Below are positions 32,480 through 41,599 of a DNA stretch of 64,000 nt, piece by piece (within the stretch, counting starts at the first letter, position 1; every line of letters starts with the position of its first letter). Where the stretch lies: assembly GCF_027622875.1 (NCBI RefSeq), contig NZ_JAPZVP010000011.1:124001-188000 (forward strand), in the 5' to 3' direction. The stretch is from Glycomyces luteolus (lineage in GTDB: Bacteria > Actinomycetota > Actinomycetes > Mycobacteriales > Micromonosporaceae). The notes beneath the pieces are model-generated. The model was given only the letters and a program-made list of their open reading frames with translations. It was not told where the DNA came from and did not search any database. The position numbers and the translations under genes are program-made.

Positions 32480-32512
32480 GGCGGGGCCGAGCGACCATCG
32501 CTCGGCCCCGCC
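32480..32512. terminator. Strong bidirectional terminator
   Basis: A perfect 15-bp stem GGCGGGGCCGAGCGA / TCGCTCGGCCCCGCC with a 3-nt loop, followed by TTT. It lies between the convergent GH43 and GH42 genes. Confidence 0.85.
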
Positions 32513-32521
32513 TTTGCGACC

Positions 32522-34567
32522 TCAGGAAGCGTTGCCGCCCTTGCGGGGGCGTTCGAGCACGGCGTTCCCGTACGGCTCGAGTTCCAGGGCCTCGCCGTCG
32601 ATGTCGACCGTCGCCGGGGTCGGGCTGCAGTTGAGCACGAACACGTGGTCGGTGTCGCCGTCGCTGCGGACCTGGGCCGTGACGCCCGCCGGGAGGTCGG
32701 TGTCGAGGGCGCGTTCGACGCCGGTCTCGGCGATCAGCGAGCCGTAGAAGTCGCCGAGGAAGTCCGCGCCGGTGCGCGCCGCGATGAAGTACGCCCGGCC
32801 CGCTCCGCGGTGGTTGACGGTGAGCGCCGGCCGGCCCGCGTAGAAGTCGGAGCCGTACGAGCCGAGGACTTCAGCGCCCTCGGCGTGGATCAGCTCGCAC
32901 AGGTCGAACGCCTCGTACTCCGTGCCGTTCCAGGCGATCGCGTTCCGGTCGTCCGGGTAAAGCGCGTCGACCTCCTCGGCCCAGACACCGAGCGTCTCCC
33001 GCAGCGGGCCGGGGAAGCCGCCCAGGAAGGTCTTGTCGTTCTCGTCGACGTACCCGGAGGCGTAGGTGGCGACGAAGGTGCCGCCGCGCTTGACGAACGC
33101 GTCGACGGCCTCGGCGACGCCCGGCCTGAGCATGTAGAGCATCGGCGCGACGAGGACCTTGTACCGGTCCAGACCGCCCTCAGCGGCGAGGAGCGAGCCG
33201 TCGATCACGTCGACCGGCACGCCCTGCTGCCAGAACGCCTGGTAGTGGTCGATCACCGTGCGCGCGTATCCGGTCCTCTGCTGGAGCATGCCCCTCATGT
33301 CGTCCAGGGCCCACCGGTTGGGCCAGTCGTAGACGAGCGCGACATCTGCGGGGGTTGCAGTGCCGACGACCGCGTCCATGCCGGCGAGGCGCTCGCCGAC
33401 CTCGGCCACGTCCCGGAAGACGCGGGTCTTCTCGGTGCCCTCGTGGTCGACGATCGCGCCGTGGAACTTCTCTGAACCGCCGCGGCCCTTGCGGAACTGG
33501 AAGTACTGCACGGTGTCCGCGCCGTGCGCGACCGCCTGCAGCGACTGGAGCAAGTGGACACCGGGGCGGTGGAGCTTGGCGACCGGCCGCCAGTTCGTGG
33601 CCGACGGAGAGGACTCCATGAGCATGAACGGCTTGCCCTTGAGGCTGCGCGTCAGGTCGTGGTGGAACGAGGCCTCGACGCCGGTGCGCACGTCGCTCTC
33701 GGTGCCGTTCCACTGCGGGTAGGAGTCCCAGGAGACGACGTCGAGCACTTCGGCGAGCCGGTAGTAGTCGATGCCCGGGTAGGTGCCCATGAGGTTGGTC
33801 GTGCAGGGGATCTCGGGGGTGATCGCCTTGAGCGGCGTGATCTCGTGCAGGTAGAAGTCGACGAACTGCTCGGTGGTGAACCGCATCCAGTCCACTTGCA
33901 GGCCGTGGATGTCCTGCTCGCCCTTGGCGCCCGGGGACTCGACGTGGGACCAGTCGGAGTAGGTCTTGGCCCAGAACGCGCTCCACCACGCCTCGTTCAG
34001 GTCGTCGAGCGAGCCGTACTTGTCCCGGAGGTACTCGCGGAACCGCTCCTGGCACAGGTCGCAGTGGCATTCGCCGCCGTACTCGTTCGAGATGTGCCAG
34101 ACGCCGAGCGCGGGATGCCTCCCGTAGCGCTCGGCGAGCGCCGTGTTGATCGCCAGGGTCTTCTCGCGGTACACCGGCGAGGTGAGGCAGTGGTTGTGGC
34201 GGCCGCCGTGGCGGTTCTTCGTGCGGTCGCCGTTCATCCGCAGGACCTCGGGGTAGCGGTGGCTCATCCAGCCGGGGCGGGCGCCGGAGGGGGTGGCGAG
34301 GACGGCGGTGATGCCGTTCTCGGCCATGAGGTCCAGGATCTCGTCGAGCCAGCCGAACTCGTACCGGCCCTCTTCGGGTTCGAGTGCGGCCCACGCGAAG
34401 ATGCCGACCGACAGGGTGTTGACCCCGGCGAGGCGGGCGAGGCGCATGTCCTCCTTCCAGGTCTCGTCCTTGGTCCTGAGCCACTGGTCGGGGTTGTAGT
34501 CACCGCCGTGCAGGAGGTGGGGGACGCCCTTGACGATGGGCGCGTGGCGGATGGTCTTCCGGCTCAC
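32522..34567 (-). CDS. Beta-galactosidase, GH42
   Basis: A 681-residue cytoplasmic enzyme. GTG 34567 is preferred over ATG 34585 because AAGGAAG lies 8 nt before the GTG, and the ATG lacks a ribosome site. The barrel begins HGGDYNPDQWL. The acid/base Glu is in WHISNEYGG and the nucleophile in MLMESSPSATNW. The GH42 zinc cluster is intact: the Cys in GRHNHCLTSP plus the three Cys of GGECHCDLCQERF. The trimerisation domain (VALVYDWPNRWAL) and the C-terminal beta domain follow. It cleaves terminal beta-galactose from imported galacto-oligosaccharides. It is separated from the AraC gene by 68 bp and probably controlled by it. Confidence 0.93.
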   Translation of the reverse strand: MSRKTIRHAPIVKGVPHLLHGGDYNPDQWLRTKDETWKEDMRLARLAGVNTLSVGIFAWAALEPEEGRYEFGWLDEILDLMAENGITAVLATPSGARPGWMSHRYPEVLRMNGDRTKNRHGGRHNHCLTSPVYREKTLAINTALAERYGRHPALGVWHISNEYGGECHCDLCQERFREYLRDKYGSLDDLNEAWWSAFWAKTYSDWSHVESPGAKGEQDIHGLQVDWMRFTTEQFVDFYLHEITPLKAITPEIPCTTNLMGTYPGIDYYRLAEVLDVVSWDSYPQWNGTESDVRTGVEASFHHDLTRSLKGKPFMLMESSPSATNWRPVAKLHRPGVHLLQSLQAVAHGADTVQYFQFRKGRGGSEKFHGAIVDHEGTEKTRVFRDVAEVGERLAGMDAVVGTATPADVALVYDWPNRWALDDMRGMLQQRTGYARTVIDHYQAFWQQGVPVDVIDGSLLAAEGGLDRYKVLVAPMLYMLRPGVAEAVDAFVKRGGTFVATYASGYVDENDKTFLGGFPGPLRETLGVWAEEVDALYPDDRNAIAWNGTEYEAFDLCELIHAEGAEVLGSYGSDFYAGRPALTVNHRGAGRAYFIAARTGADFLGDFYGSLIAETGVERALDTDLPAGVTAQVRSDGDTDHVFVLNCSPTPATVDIDGEALELEPYGNAVLERPRKGGNAS

Positions 34568-34635
34568 GAGGCGTACTTCCTTCATTCGGCACCGTTCATT
34601 TACCGATCAAGACCCTATGGCAAAGTCACCGATTG

Positions 34636-35565
34636 TCAACCCGGATCGTGATCGGATCCGGCGGCGCGAACGCCGTGCGCGCCGCTTCGGTAGCCAGTCG
34701 GGCTCACGCCGTGGACGCGCGTGAACTGGCGCGAGAAGTACATCGGGTCGTCGTAGCCCGTCTCGCGGGCGACCGCCGCGACCGGCAGGTCCGTGCCGTC
34801 GAGGAGCTCCCTGGCGCGGGTCATCCGCAGCTGCACCTGGAACTGCAGCGGCGTGACACCCAGCCGCTCGCGGAACAGTGCGGTGAGCTGGGAAGCGCTG
34901 AGCCCCACCATGTCCGCGAGCGCGGTGACCGAGGTGCGGCGCGGCGCGGCGGCCCGCAGATGCGCCGCGGCCCGCTCCAGGGGACTCAAGTCGGATCCGG
35001 GTCCGCGCCGCCCGGTGGCGACCACGCGGGTGAGCGCGTGCCAGGCCGCTCCGGCGGCCTCGATGAACGCCGACGCGGTCAGCCCGGAGTCCAGCGCGTC
35101 GATGACTTGTGAGACCAGGCTCACCACCGGCGCCGGGTCGCGAAGGTGCGTCACCGGGCCTCCCGCCGCCGCGTGCGCGGTCCGGACCAGGTCGGCCGCG
35201 TCCACGCCCGTGAAGTGGAACCACCACAGCGTCCACGGATCCGCTTCGAGGGCGCCGTACGCGTGCGGACGGTCGGCGGGGAGCAGCACCGTGCCCCCTC
35301 GGGAGACCGTGAACCGGGTGCCCTCGGTGCGGCACCAGCCCGTGCCGTCGGTGCAGACCAGCAGCACGTGCTCGCGCGCGCCGCGCGGACGGACGCGGCC
35401 GTGCCGGGCCGCGTGCGGGAAATGGCCGGCGTCGGTGACCATCAGCTTGCCCGTCACCGGGTGCCGCAGGGCCTTCGCGACCGCAGCACGTGGGACCACG
35501 AGCATCCGCTGCCCGGAGAAGCCGTCGCGGATCGCGGAGCCGTCATCGACCGTGGTTTCGTCCAT
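34636..35565 (-). CDS. AraC-family transcriptional regulator
   Basis: A 309-residue regulator. The N-terminal cupin-like sugar-sensing domain includes REHVLLVCTDGTGWCRTEGTRF and TVLLPADRPHAYGALEADPWTLWWFHFTG. The C-terminal double helix-turn-helix includes TSVTALADMVGLSASQLTALFRERLGVTPLQF and the second-helix signature VARETGYDDPMYFSRQFTRVHGVSPTGYR. The start is uncertain: ATG 35565 (with GGAGG very close) or ATG 35583 or 35601 in frame. It is divergent from the DUF5107-TPR gene with only 56 bp between starts, and transcribed toward GH42, so it is placed to control both units in response to a sugar. Confidence 0.88.
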   Translation of the reverse strand: MDETTVDDGSAIRDGFSGQRMLVVPRAAVAKALRHPVTGKLMVTDAGHFPHAARHGRVRPRGAREHVLLVCTDGTGWCRTEGTRFTVSRGGTVLLPADRPHAYGALEADPWTLWWFHFTGVDAADLVRTAHAAAGGPVTHLRDPAPVVSLVSQVIDALDSGLTASAFIEAAGAAWHALTRVVATGRRGPGSDLSPLERAAAHLRAAAPRRTSVTALADMVGLSASQLTALFRERLGVTPLQFQVQLRMTRARELLDGTDLPVAAVARETGYDDPMYFSRQFTRVHGVSPTGYRSGAHGVRAAGSDHDPG

Positions 35566-35621
35566 GCCCTCCAGTGAAATGACCATCGACAGGCATGTCA
35601 AGCGCTCGTAAGGTCGAGCAC

Positions 35622-38600
35622 ATGCCCTCCGAGCCGTCGAGAATCGTCCTGCCCGAGGCCCCTGCCGCGCTCGCGGACCGGCCGGTCAAGGCCTGGCGCG
35701 AGCCGGTCGCGATCGACTCCTACGCGCCCGCCTCACCAGACCTGTACCCGGCGTACCTCGAACAGCGCGTCTACCAGGGCTCCTCGGGTGCGGTCTACCC
35801 GCTGCCGTTCATCGACGCGGTGGCACGCGAGAAGGCCCCGCGCGAGTGGGACGCGATCCACCTCGAGAACGAGTACGTGCGGCTGATGATCCTGCCCGAA
35901 CTCGGCGGAAGAATCCACATCGGACTCGACAAGACCCGCGGATACGACTTCTTCTACCGCAACGACGTCATCAAACCCGCCCTCGTCGGCCTCGCCGGAC
36001 CCTGGATCTCCGGCGGCGTCGAATGCAACTGGCCCCAGCACCACCGCCCCGCCACCCACCTCCCGGTCGAGAGCGCGATCGAGTCCGAAACGGACGGAGC
36101 CGTGACGGCCTGGTGCTCCGACCACGACCCCTTCGCCCGCATGCAGGGCATGCACGGGATCAGGCTGCGGCCCGCGAGCGCGCTCATCGAACTGCGCGGC
36201 CACCTCGTCAACCGCAGCGACGACGTCCAGACCTTCCTCTGGTGGGCCAACGTCGCCGCCAAGGCGGGGGAGGACTACCAGTCGTTCTTCCCCGCCGACG
36301 TACGCGTCGTCGCCGACCACGCCAAGCGCGCCACCACCACCTTCCCTGCAGCCCAGGGGCATTACTACGGCGTCGACTACCCGGGCCGCCGTGGTTCAGG
36401 CGGCGATCGCCTCGACTGGTACCGGAACATCCCCGTCCCCACCTCCTACATGTGCCTCGGCAGCGAGGACGACTTCTTCGGCGGCTACGACCACGCCGCC
36501 AGCGCCGGATTCGTGCACTGGGCCGACCACCGCATCGCACCCGGCAAGAAGCAGTGGACCTGGGGAAACGCCCCCTTCGGATGGGCCTGGGACGGGCACC
36601 TCACCGACGACGGCGGGCCCTATGTGGAACTCATGGCCGGGGTCTTCACCGACAACCAGCCCGACTTCGCGTTCCTCGCCCCCGGCGAGACCAGGAGCTT
36701 CTCCCAGTACTGGTACCCGATCCAGGACACCGGACCCGTCCACCAGGCCACATTGGATGCCGCTGTCCGACTCGACCTGGACGGCACCCGAGTCCGGGTC
36801 GCCGCCGCAGTGACCACCTCGCGGCCTGGCGCGGTCATCCGACTCCGGGCGGGCGACCGAACCGTCTACGAGACGGAAGCCGACCTCGCTCCGGGAGCGC
36901 CGCATGTCGCGGCGTTCGATCTTGACGGCGGGGACGGTGCGGCGGTCGCGAGCCGGAGATCGACACAGGCCGGAACGGCGGTCGACCCGACCGATTGCGA
37001 ACTCGAGGTCGAGCATGGCGGCAGGACCCTCGTGTCCTGGCGGCCGAGAGCCGAACCGCCCACGACTGGACGGTCCGTCGGAGCCGCTGAGCGGACAAGC
37101 GAGAACACCACCGAGGCCGTCGGTCCTCCGAGCGGGACCGCCGCAGCGCCTGTGAACGCACCCAGCGGAACCGAGGTCGCAACTGAACCGCTTGCGCCCG
37201 AAGCGATCCACTCCCTCGACGAGCTCTACCTCACCGGCCTCCACCTCGACCAGTACCGGCACGCGACCCGCTCGCCCGTGCCCTACTGGCGCGAGGCCCT
37301 GCGCCGCGACCCCGGCGACGCTCGGTGCAACACCGCGCTGGCGGCACGCCTGGCGCGCGCCGGGCGACTCGACGAAGCCGAAGCGCATCTTCGAGCGGCG
37401 GTGGCGCGCCTGACCAGGCGTAACCCGAACCCGCGCGACGGCGAGGCCCACTACCGGCTCGGGGTCGTCCTCGCCCGGCAGCGCCGCGAGGCCGAGGCCA
37501 AGGCGGCCTTCGGGAAAGCCCTCTGGGACCGCGCCTGGGCCGACCCCGCCACCGTCGCGACCGCCAGGCTCGACCTCGCCGCCGGGCGGGATGCCGAAGC
37601 CGAACTTCGCGAGGCCGTCGCGCGCAGCCCGCGCCACACGCAGGCCCGCAACCTTCTCGCCGTCGCGGTGCTCCGGCGCGGCGATCGGGTCCGTGCGACT
37701 GCGATCGTGCGAGGCACCTTGAGCGACAACCCACTCGACGCGTGGGCTCGGGATCTTGCCGTACCACTCGGCCTCGATGCGGCGCCGACGACCGATCCGA
37801 CGATCGCCCTCGATGTCGCCCTCGAATACCGGGCGATCGGCGAGGACGAGGCAGCGATCGCGGGTTTCGCGGCCGCCGCCGCACTCGCACCGGCTCCGGG
37901 CCAGGTCAACGTCGCGCCGATTGCGTGGCTCCACCGCGCCGACCTCGCCTTCGAACGCGGCGAGGAGGACGTGGCCGATGCTGCGCTGCAACGTGTTCAC
38001 GAACTCGACCGCACCTGGTGCTTCCCTTCGCACACCGAAGACGATGCCCTCGCCCGGCTGCGCGAGCGCCGTCCGGCGGACCCGGTCCTCGCCGCCCTCT
38101 CCGGGCATCGGCTGTACGCGGCGGGCCGCCAGCGCGAAGCGATCATTGCTTGGGAGGTCGCCGCCGAGACAGGCGATCCGGTGGTGCTGCGCAACCTCGG
38201 CGTGGCCGCGCACAACGTCGAAGGCGACGCCGAGCGCGCCGCCAGTTGGTACGAGCGCGCCCGCACGGTGGCCCCCGACGACGCGCGCCTGCTGTACGAG
38301 GCCGACCAACTCGATGCGAGGCGCGGTGTTGATCCGTCGAAACGCGTTGCCGCCCTGGAACCTCGCCGCGACCTCGTCGACCAGCGCGACGACCTCACGG
38401 TCCAGTTCGCCGAGCTCCTGACCGCGGGCGGTCGGCCCTGCGACGCCATCGAAGTGCTCGTGGGCCGCGCATTCCAGCCGTGGGAAGGCGGAGAAGGGCG
38501 GGTCCTGGCTGCCTGGGAGGACGCGCACCTCGTCCTCGCACGCCGGGCGATCGCCGGAAGCCGTACAAGCGAGACGACAGCCCGCGCCGAGACCGCGCGT

Positions 38601-39203
38601 TCCGTTGAGGTCGAATCGCAAGCCGCAACCGGCCCAGAGGAGGCCGTGGCCCATGCCAAGGCCGCGCTCTGGCCGCCCGCGAACCTCGGCGAGGCCCGCC
38701 ACCCGCTCGCCAACACCGCCGACCTCCACCTCGTGCTCGGCGACGCCCTCGCAGCGGCGGGCGACGCCGAAGCGGCCCGCGCCGCCTGGAGTGCCGCCGC
38801 CTCCCAGCAGGGCGACTTCCAGACGATGCAGGTGCAGGCCCACTCCGAGCACACTGCCGCCGCGGTCAGCGCGCTCCGACGCCTCGGCGAAACCGAAGCG
38901 GCCCGAGCACTCCGCGACGACCTTGCCCGGTACATCGACGAGCAGGCCGGTGCCACGGCGACGATCGACTACTTCGCGACCTCGCTGCCCGCCATGCTCC
39001 TGTTCACCACGGACCTCCAAGCCGCCCATGACCTTCGGGTCCTGGTGCTGCGGGCGCAGCTGGCGTCGCTGGACGGCGAACCCGGTCGCGCCGCGATCCT
39101 TGCCCGCGAGGCCCTAGAGCGGGATCCGCTCAACGCCGCCGCGCGAGCCGTCAAGACCGAGACGGATGCGGTGAGCGTGCGCGTGGGTGAAGGAGCGGCA
39201 TGA
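35622..39203 (+). CDS. DUF5107 domain and TPR-repeat protein, probable carbohydrate-active enzyme
   Basis: A 1193-residue protein without a signal peptide. Residues about 20-390 are a galactose-mutarotase-like beta-sandwich of the DUF5107 family (LENEYVRLMILPELGGRIHIGLDKTRGYDFFYRN, GGVECNWPQHHRP, GHLVNRSDDVQTFLWWANVA). A hydrophilic Thr/Ala/Pro-rich linker (about 430-525) leads to at least six TPR-like helical pairs from about 560 to the end. ATG 35622 is preferred over ATG 35595. The architecture recurs in actinobacterial sugar loci, but I know of no established reaction. The fold and the overlap with a GH35 gene (4 bp, ATGA) suggest a glycoside-processing or sugar-binding role in the cytoplasm. 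Confidence 0.85.
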   Translation: MPSEPSRIVLPEAPAALADRPVKAWREPVAIDSYAPASPDLYPAYLEQRVYQGSSGAVYPLPFIDAVAREKAPREWDAIHLENEYVRLMILPELGGRIHIGLDKTRGYDFFYRNDVIKPALVGLAGPWISGGVECNWPQHHRPATHLPVESAIESETDGAVTAWCSDHDPFARMQGMHGIRLRPASALIELRGHLVNRSDDVQTFLWWANVAAKAGEDYQSFFPADVRVVADHAKRATTTFPAAQGHYYGVDYPGRRGSGGDRLDWYRNIPVPTSYMCLGSEDDFFGGYDHAASAGFVHWADHRIAPGKKQWTWGNAPFGWAWDGHLTDDGGPYVELMAGVFTDNQPDFAFLAPGETRSFSQYWYPIQDTGPVHQATLDAAVRLDLDGTRVRVAAAVTTSRPGAVIRLRAGDRTVYETEADLAPGAPHVAAFDLDGGDGAAVASRRSTQAGTAVDPTDCELEVEHGGRTLVSWRPRAEPPTTGRSVGAAERTSENTTEAVGPPSGTAAAPVNAPSGTEVATEPLAPEAIHSLDELYLTGLHLDQYRHATRSPVPYWREALRRDPGDARCNTALAARLARAGRLDEAEAHLRAAVARLTRRNPNPRDGEAHYRLGVVLARQRREAEAKAAFGKALWDRAWADPATVATARLDLAAGRDAEAELREAVARSPRHTQARNLLAVAVLRRGDRVRATAIVRGTLSDNPLDAWARDLAVPLGLDAAPTTDPTIALDVALEYRAIGEDEAAIAGFAAAAALAPAPGQVNVAPIAWLHRADLAFERGEEDVADAALQRVHELDRTWCFPSHTEDDALARLRERRPADPVLAALSGHRLYAAGRQREAIIAWEVAAETGDPVVLRNLGVAAHNVEGDAERAASWYERARTVAPDDARLLYEADQLDARRGVDPSKRVAALEPRRDLVDQRDDLTVQFAELLTAGGRPCDAIEVLVGRAFQPWEGGEGRVLAAWEDAHLVLARRAIAGSRTSETTARAETARSVEVESQAATGPEEAVAHAKAALWPPANLGEARHPLANTADLHLVLGDALAAAGDAEAARAAWSAAASQQGDFQTMQVQAHSEHTAAAVSALRRLGETEAARALRDDLARYIDEQAGATATIDYFATSLPAMLLFTTDLQAAHDLRVLVLRAQLASLDGEPGRAAILAREALERDPLNAAARAVKTETDAVSVRVGEGAA

Positions 39204-41512
39204 GCGATCAGGGACACCACCGCGACCTTCGCGCCGTCACACCCGCACTGCCCGTTCGCGGACACCTGCCCTACGGCGAACCGGCCGGTACGCCGGACCG
39301 CATTACGGTCACCAGCCGCTACATCGAACGCGATGGCCGCCCCTGGATCCCGATCACCGGCGAGATCCACTACTCCCGCCTGCCGCGCGAACGCTGGAAC
39401 GAAGTCCTCGGTCACGCCCGCGCAGGCGGCCTCAACTCCGTCGCCACCTATATCTTCTGGTCCGCACACGAACCCGAGCCCGGTCGCTTCGACTGGACCG
39501 GGAACCTCGACCTGCGCGCTTTCACCGAACTGGCCGCCGCCCGCGGCCTCGACGTCGTCGTCCGCCTCGGCCCTTGGGCGCACGGCGAATCCCGCAACGG
39601 CGGCTTCCCCGATTGGCTCCTCGGGCGCGACCTCAAGCCCCGCAGCAACGACCCCGCCTACCTGGCGCTCGTACGCCCGCTCTACGCCCAGATCGCCGCC
39701 CAGCTGCGGGGCCTGACCCACGCGGAGGGCGGGCCGGTCATCGGCGGTCAGGTCGACAACGAATTGTATGACCAGCCCGAACACCTCCGCGTCCTCCGTG
39801 AGATCGCCGAGGAGGCCGGTCTGCGGGTGCCGATCTGGACCGCCACCGGCTGGGGCGGAGCGCAGGTCCCCGACACGCTGCTGCCCGTGTACGGCGCCTA
39901 CGCCGAGGGCTTCTGGGAGGACGAGGCCACCGAGTGGCCCGCGTTCGCGCCCCTCCACTTCCGCTATTCCGAGATCCGCGACGACCTGAGCGTCGGTGCC
40001 GACCTGCGCGAAGCCCTCGACGGGATCGCGGCCGCCGCAACACATCTCGACACCTTGCGTCCTTTTGCGACCTGCGAGCTCGGTGGCGGCATGCACGTCG
40101 CCTACCATCGCAGGCCCCTCGTCTCGGGCGAGGACGTCGCGAACCTCGCCCTCGCGAAGATCGGGTCCGGCTCGGCCTGGCAGGGCTACTACATGTACGC
40201 CGGTGGCACCCAGCGCACCGGACCTCATGGGACCGAGCAGGAATCGCAGGCCACCGGCTACCCCAACGACGTGCCCGCGCTCTCCTACGACTTCCACGCG
40301 CCGATCGGCGAGCACGGCCAGATCCGCCCGCACCACCACTACCTGCGCCGCCAGCATCTGTGGCTCCGCGAAGAGGGCCACCGGCTCGCCGCGATGGCCA
40401 CCCAATTCGGCGGCGGCAGCGCGGACCCCGAGGAACCGCGGTGGGCCGTGCGCTCGGACGGGCGCAGCGGCTACCTGTTCCTCACCACTTACCAGCCGCC
40501 GAAGCGTCCCATTGCGGGCCAGCCCGGCGTCCAGTTCACGATCCGCTTCGCTGACGCGTCCGTGACCGTGCCCAGTGCGCCGATCGACGTGCCCGCCGGG
40601 CATTCGCTCGTCTGGCCGCTGCGGTACGCGCTCACGCCGGCCCTCGAATTGCGCAGCGCCACAGCGCAGGTCATCACCCGTCTGGCCGATGAGGACGGTG
40701 AGGTGGTGGTACTCGCGGCGACCGAGGGCATCCCGGTTGAGATCGTCCTCGGCGACGGCTCCATCGTGGGTCTGCCGGGGCCGCCGGGTCCGGACTGCCT
40801 CGTCCAGTTGGCGGGCGTGCGGCTGCTGGTGCTCGATGAGGCCAGCGCGAACCGGCTCTACCGGCTGCCGATCGCCGGACGCGACCGGCTCGTCCTCGCC
40901 GATGCTCCCGTCCATGCGGAGGCGGGCGACCTCGTCGTCCAACCCGAGACCCCGGGAGTGACCGTCGCTGTCTGGCCCGCACCCGACGGGTTCAGCGCCG
41001 AAGGCGCCGACCTTGGCCCGCCCCGTGACGAGGGGCTTTGGCGGACATGGACATTGCGCGCGCATCACGCCGGTTCCGTCCCCGTGCCGGTCGAGTTCCG
41101 CCAGGCGGCCGGTCCCGCGCCCGCACCCGCGCGGGGCGGACCGATGCGGCGCTTGAGTGCTCCGACCGACTACTCCGGGGCCGCAGTCGTACACGTCGAC
41201 GTCCCCGACCTGGAAGGCGCCGACCGTGCCCTGGTCCGTCTGGAATGGACCGGTGATGCGGGTCGAGCCTACGTCGGCGACCGCTTCGTGTCCGATCAAT
41301 TCTGGCACGGCCGCGTCTGGGACATCGAGATCACGCCGCACCGGGACGCCGTGGCCGAGCACGGCGTGCGGCTCGAACTCCTGCCGTGGCGACGAGAGAC
41401 GGGCGTGTGGGTCGATCCTTCCGTCCGCGATGTCGAGGACGGGGTGGCCGTCTCGTCGGCGACCCTCGTCAGGGTCGGCAGGGCCCGCCTCCGGGCCCAA
41501 GGCGAACGGTGA
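39200..41512 (+). CDS. Beta-galactosidase, GH35
   Basis: A 770-residue cytoplasmic GH35 enzyme starting at ATG 39200, overlapping the preceding stop by 4 bp. The barrel starts with RDGRPWIPITGEIHYSRLPRERW and NSVATYIFWSAHEP. The acid/base Glu is in GGQVDNELYDQ, where the common VENEYG reads VDNELY but keeps the N-E pair. The nucleophile Glu is expected in FATCELGGGMHVAYHRRP. C-terminal jelly-roll domains end around 760. Together with GH42 and GH2 it makes three different beta-galactosidase-type families in one island, suggesting different linkages or chain positions. Confidence 0.9.
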   Translation: MSDQGHHRDLRAVTPALPVRGHLPYGEPAGTPDRITVTSRYIERDGRPWIPITGEIHYSRLPRERWNEVLGHARAGGLNSVATYIFWSAHEPEPGRFDWTGNLDLRAFTELAAARGLDVVVRLGPWAHGESRNGGFPDWLLGRDLKPRSNDPAYLALVRPLYAQIAAQLRGLTHAEGGPVIGGQVDNELYDQPEHLRVLREIAEEAGLRVPIWTATGWGGAQVPDTLLPVYGAYAEGFWEDEATEWPAFAPLHFRYSEIRDDLSVGADLREALDGIAAAATHLDTLRPFATCELGGGMHVAYHRRPLVSGEDVANLALAKIGSGSAWQGYYMYAGGTQRTGPHGTEQESQATGYPNDVPALSYDFHAPIGEHGQIRPHHHYLRRQHLWLREEGHRLAAMATQFGGGSADPEEPRWAVRSDGRSGYLFLTTYQPPKRPIAGQPGVQFTIRFADASVTVPSAPIDVPAGHSLVWPLRYALTPALELRSATAQVITRLADEDGEVVVLAATEGIPVEIVLGDGSIVGLPGPPGPDCLVQLAGVRLLVLDEASANRLYRLPIAGRDRLVLADAPVHAEAGDLVVQPETPGVTVAVWPAPDGFSAEGADLGPPRDEGLWRTWTLRAHHAGSVPVPVEFRQAAGPAPAPARGGPMRRLSAPTDYSGAAVVHVDVPDLEGADRALVRLEWTGDAGRAYVGDRFVSDQFWHGRVWDIEITPHRDAVAEHGVRLELLPWRRETGVWVDPSVRDVEDGVAVSSATLVRVGRARLRAQGER

Positions 41513-41599
41513 TGCCGGCGTGCCAGTCCGCCACGCCCGCAACCCGTCTCAGGCCTCCGGGCCGAAACCCATGACTTCCAACCGCAAGGAGCCGCAATC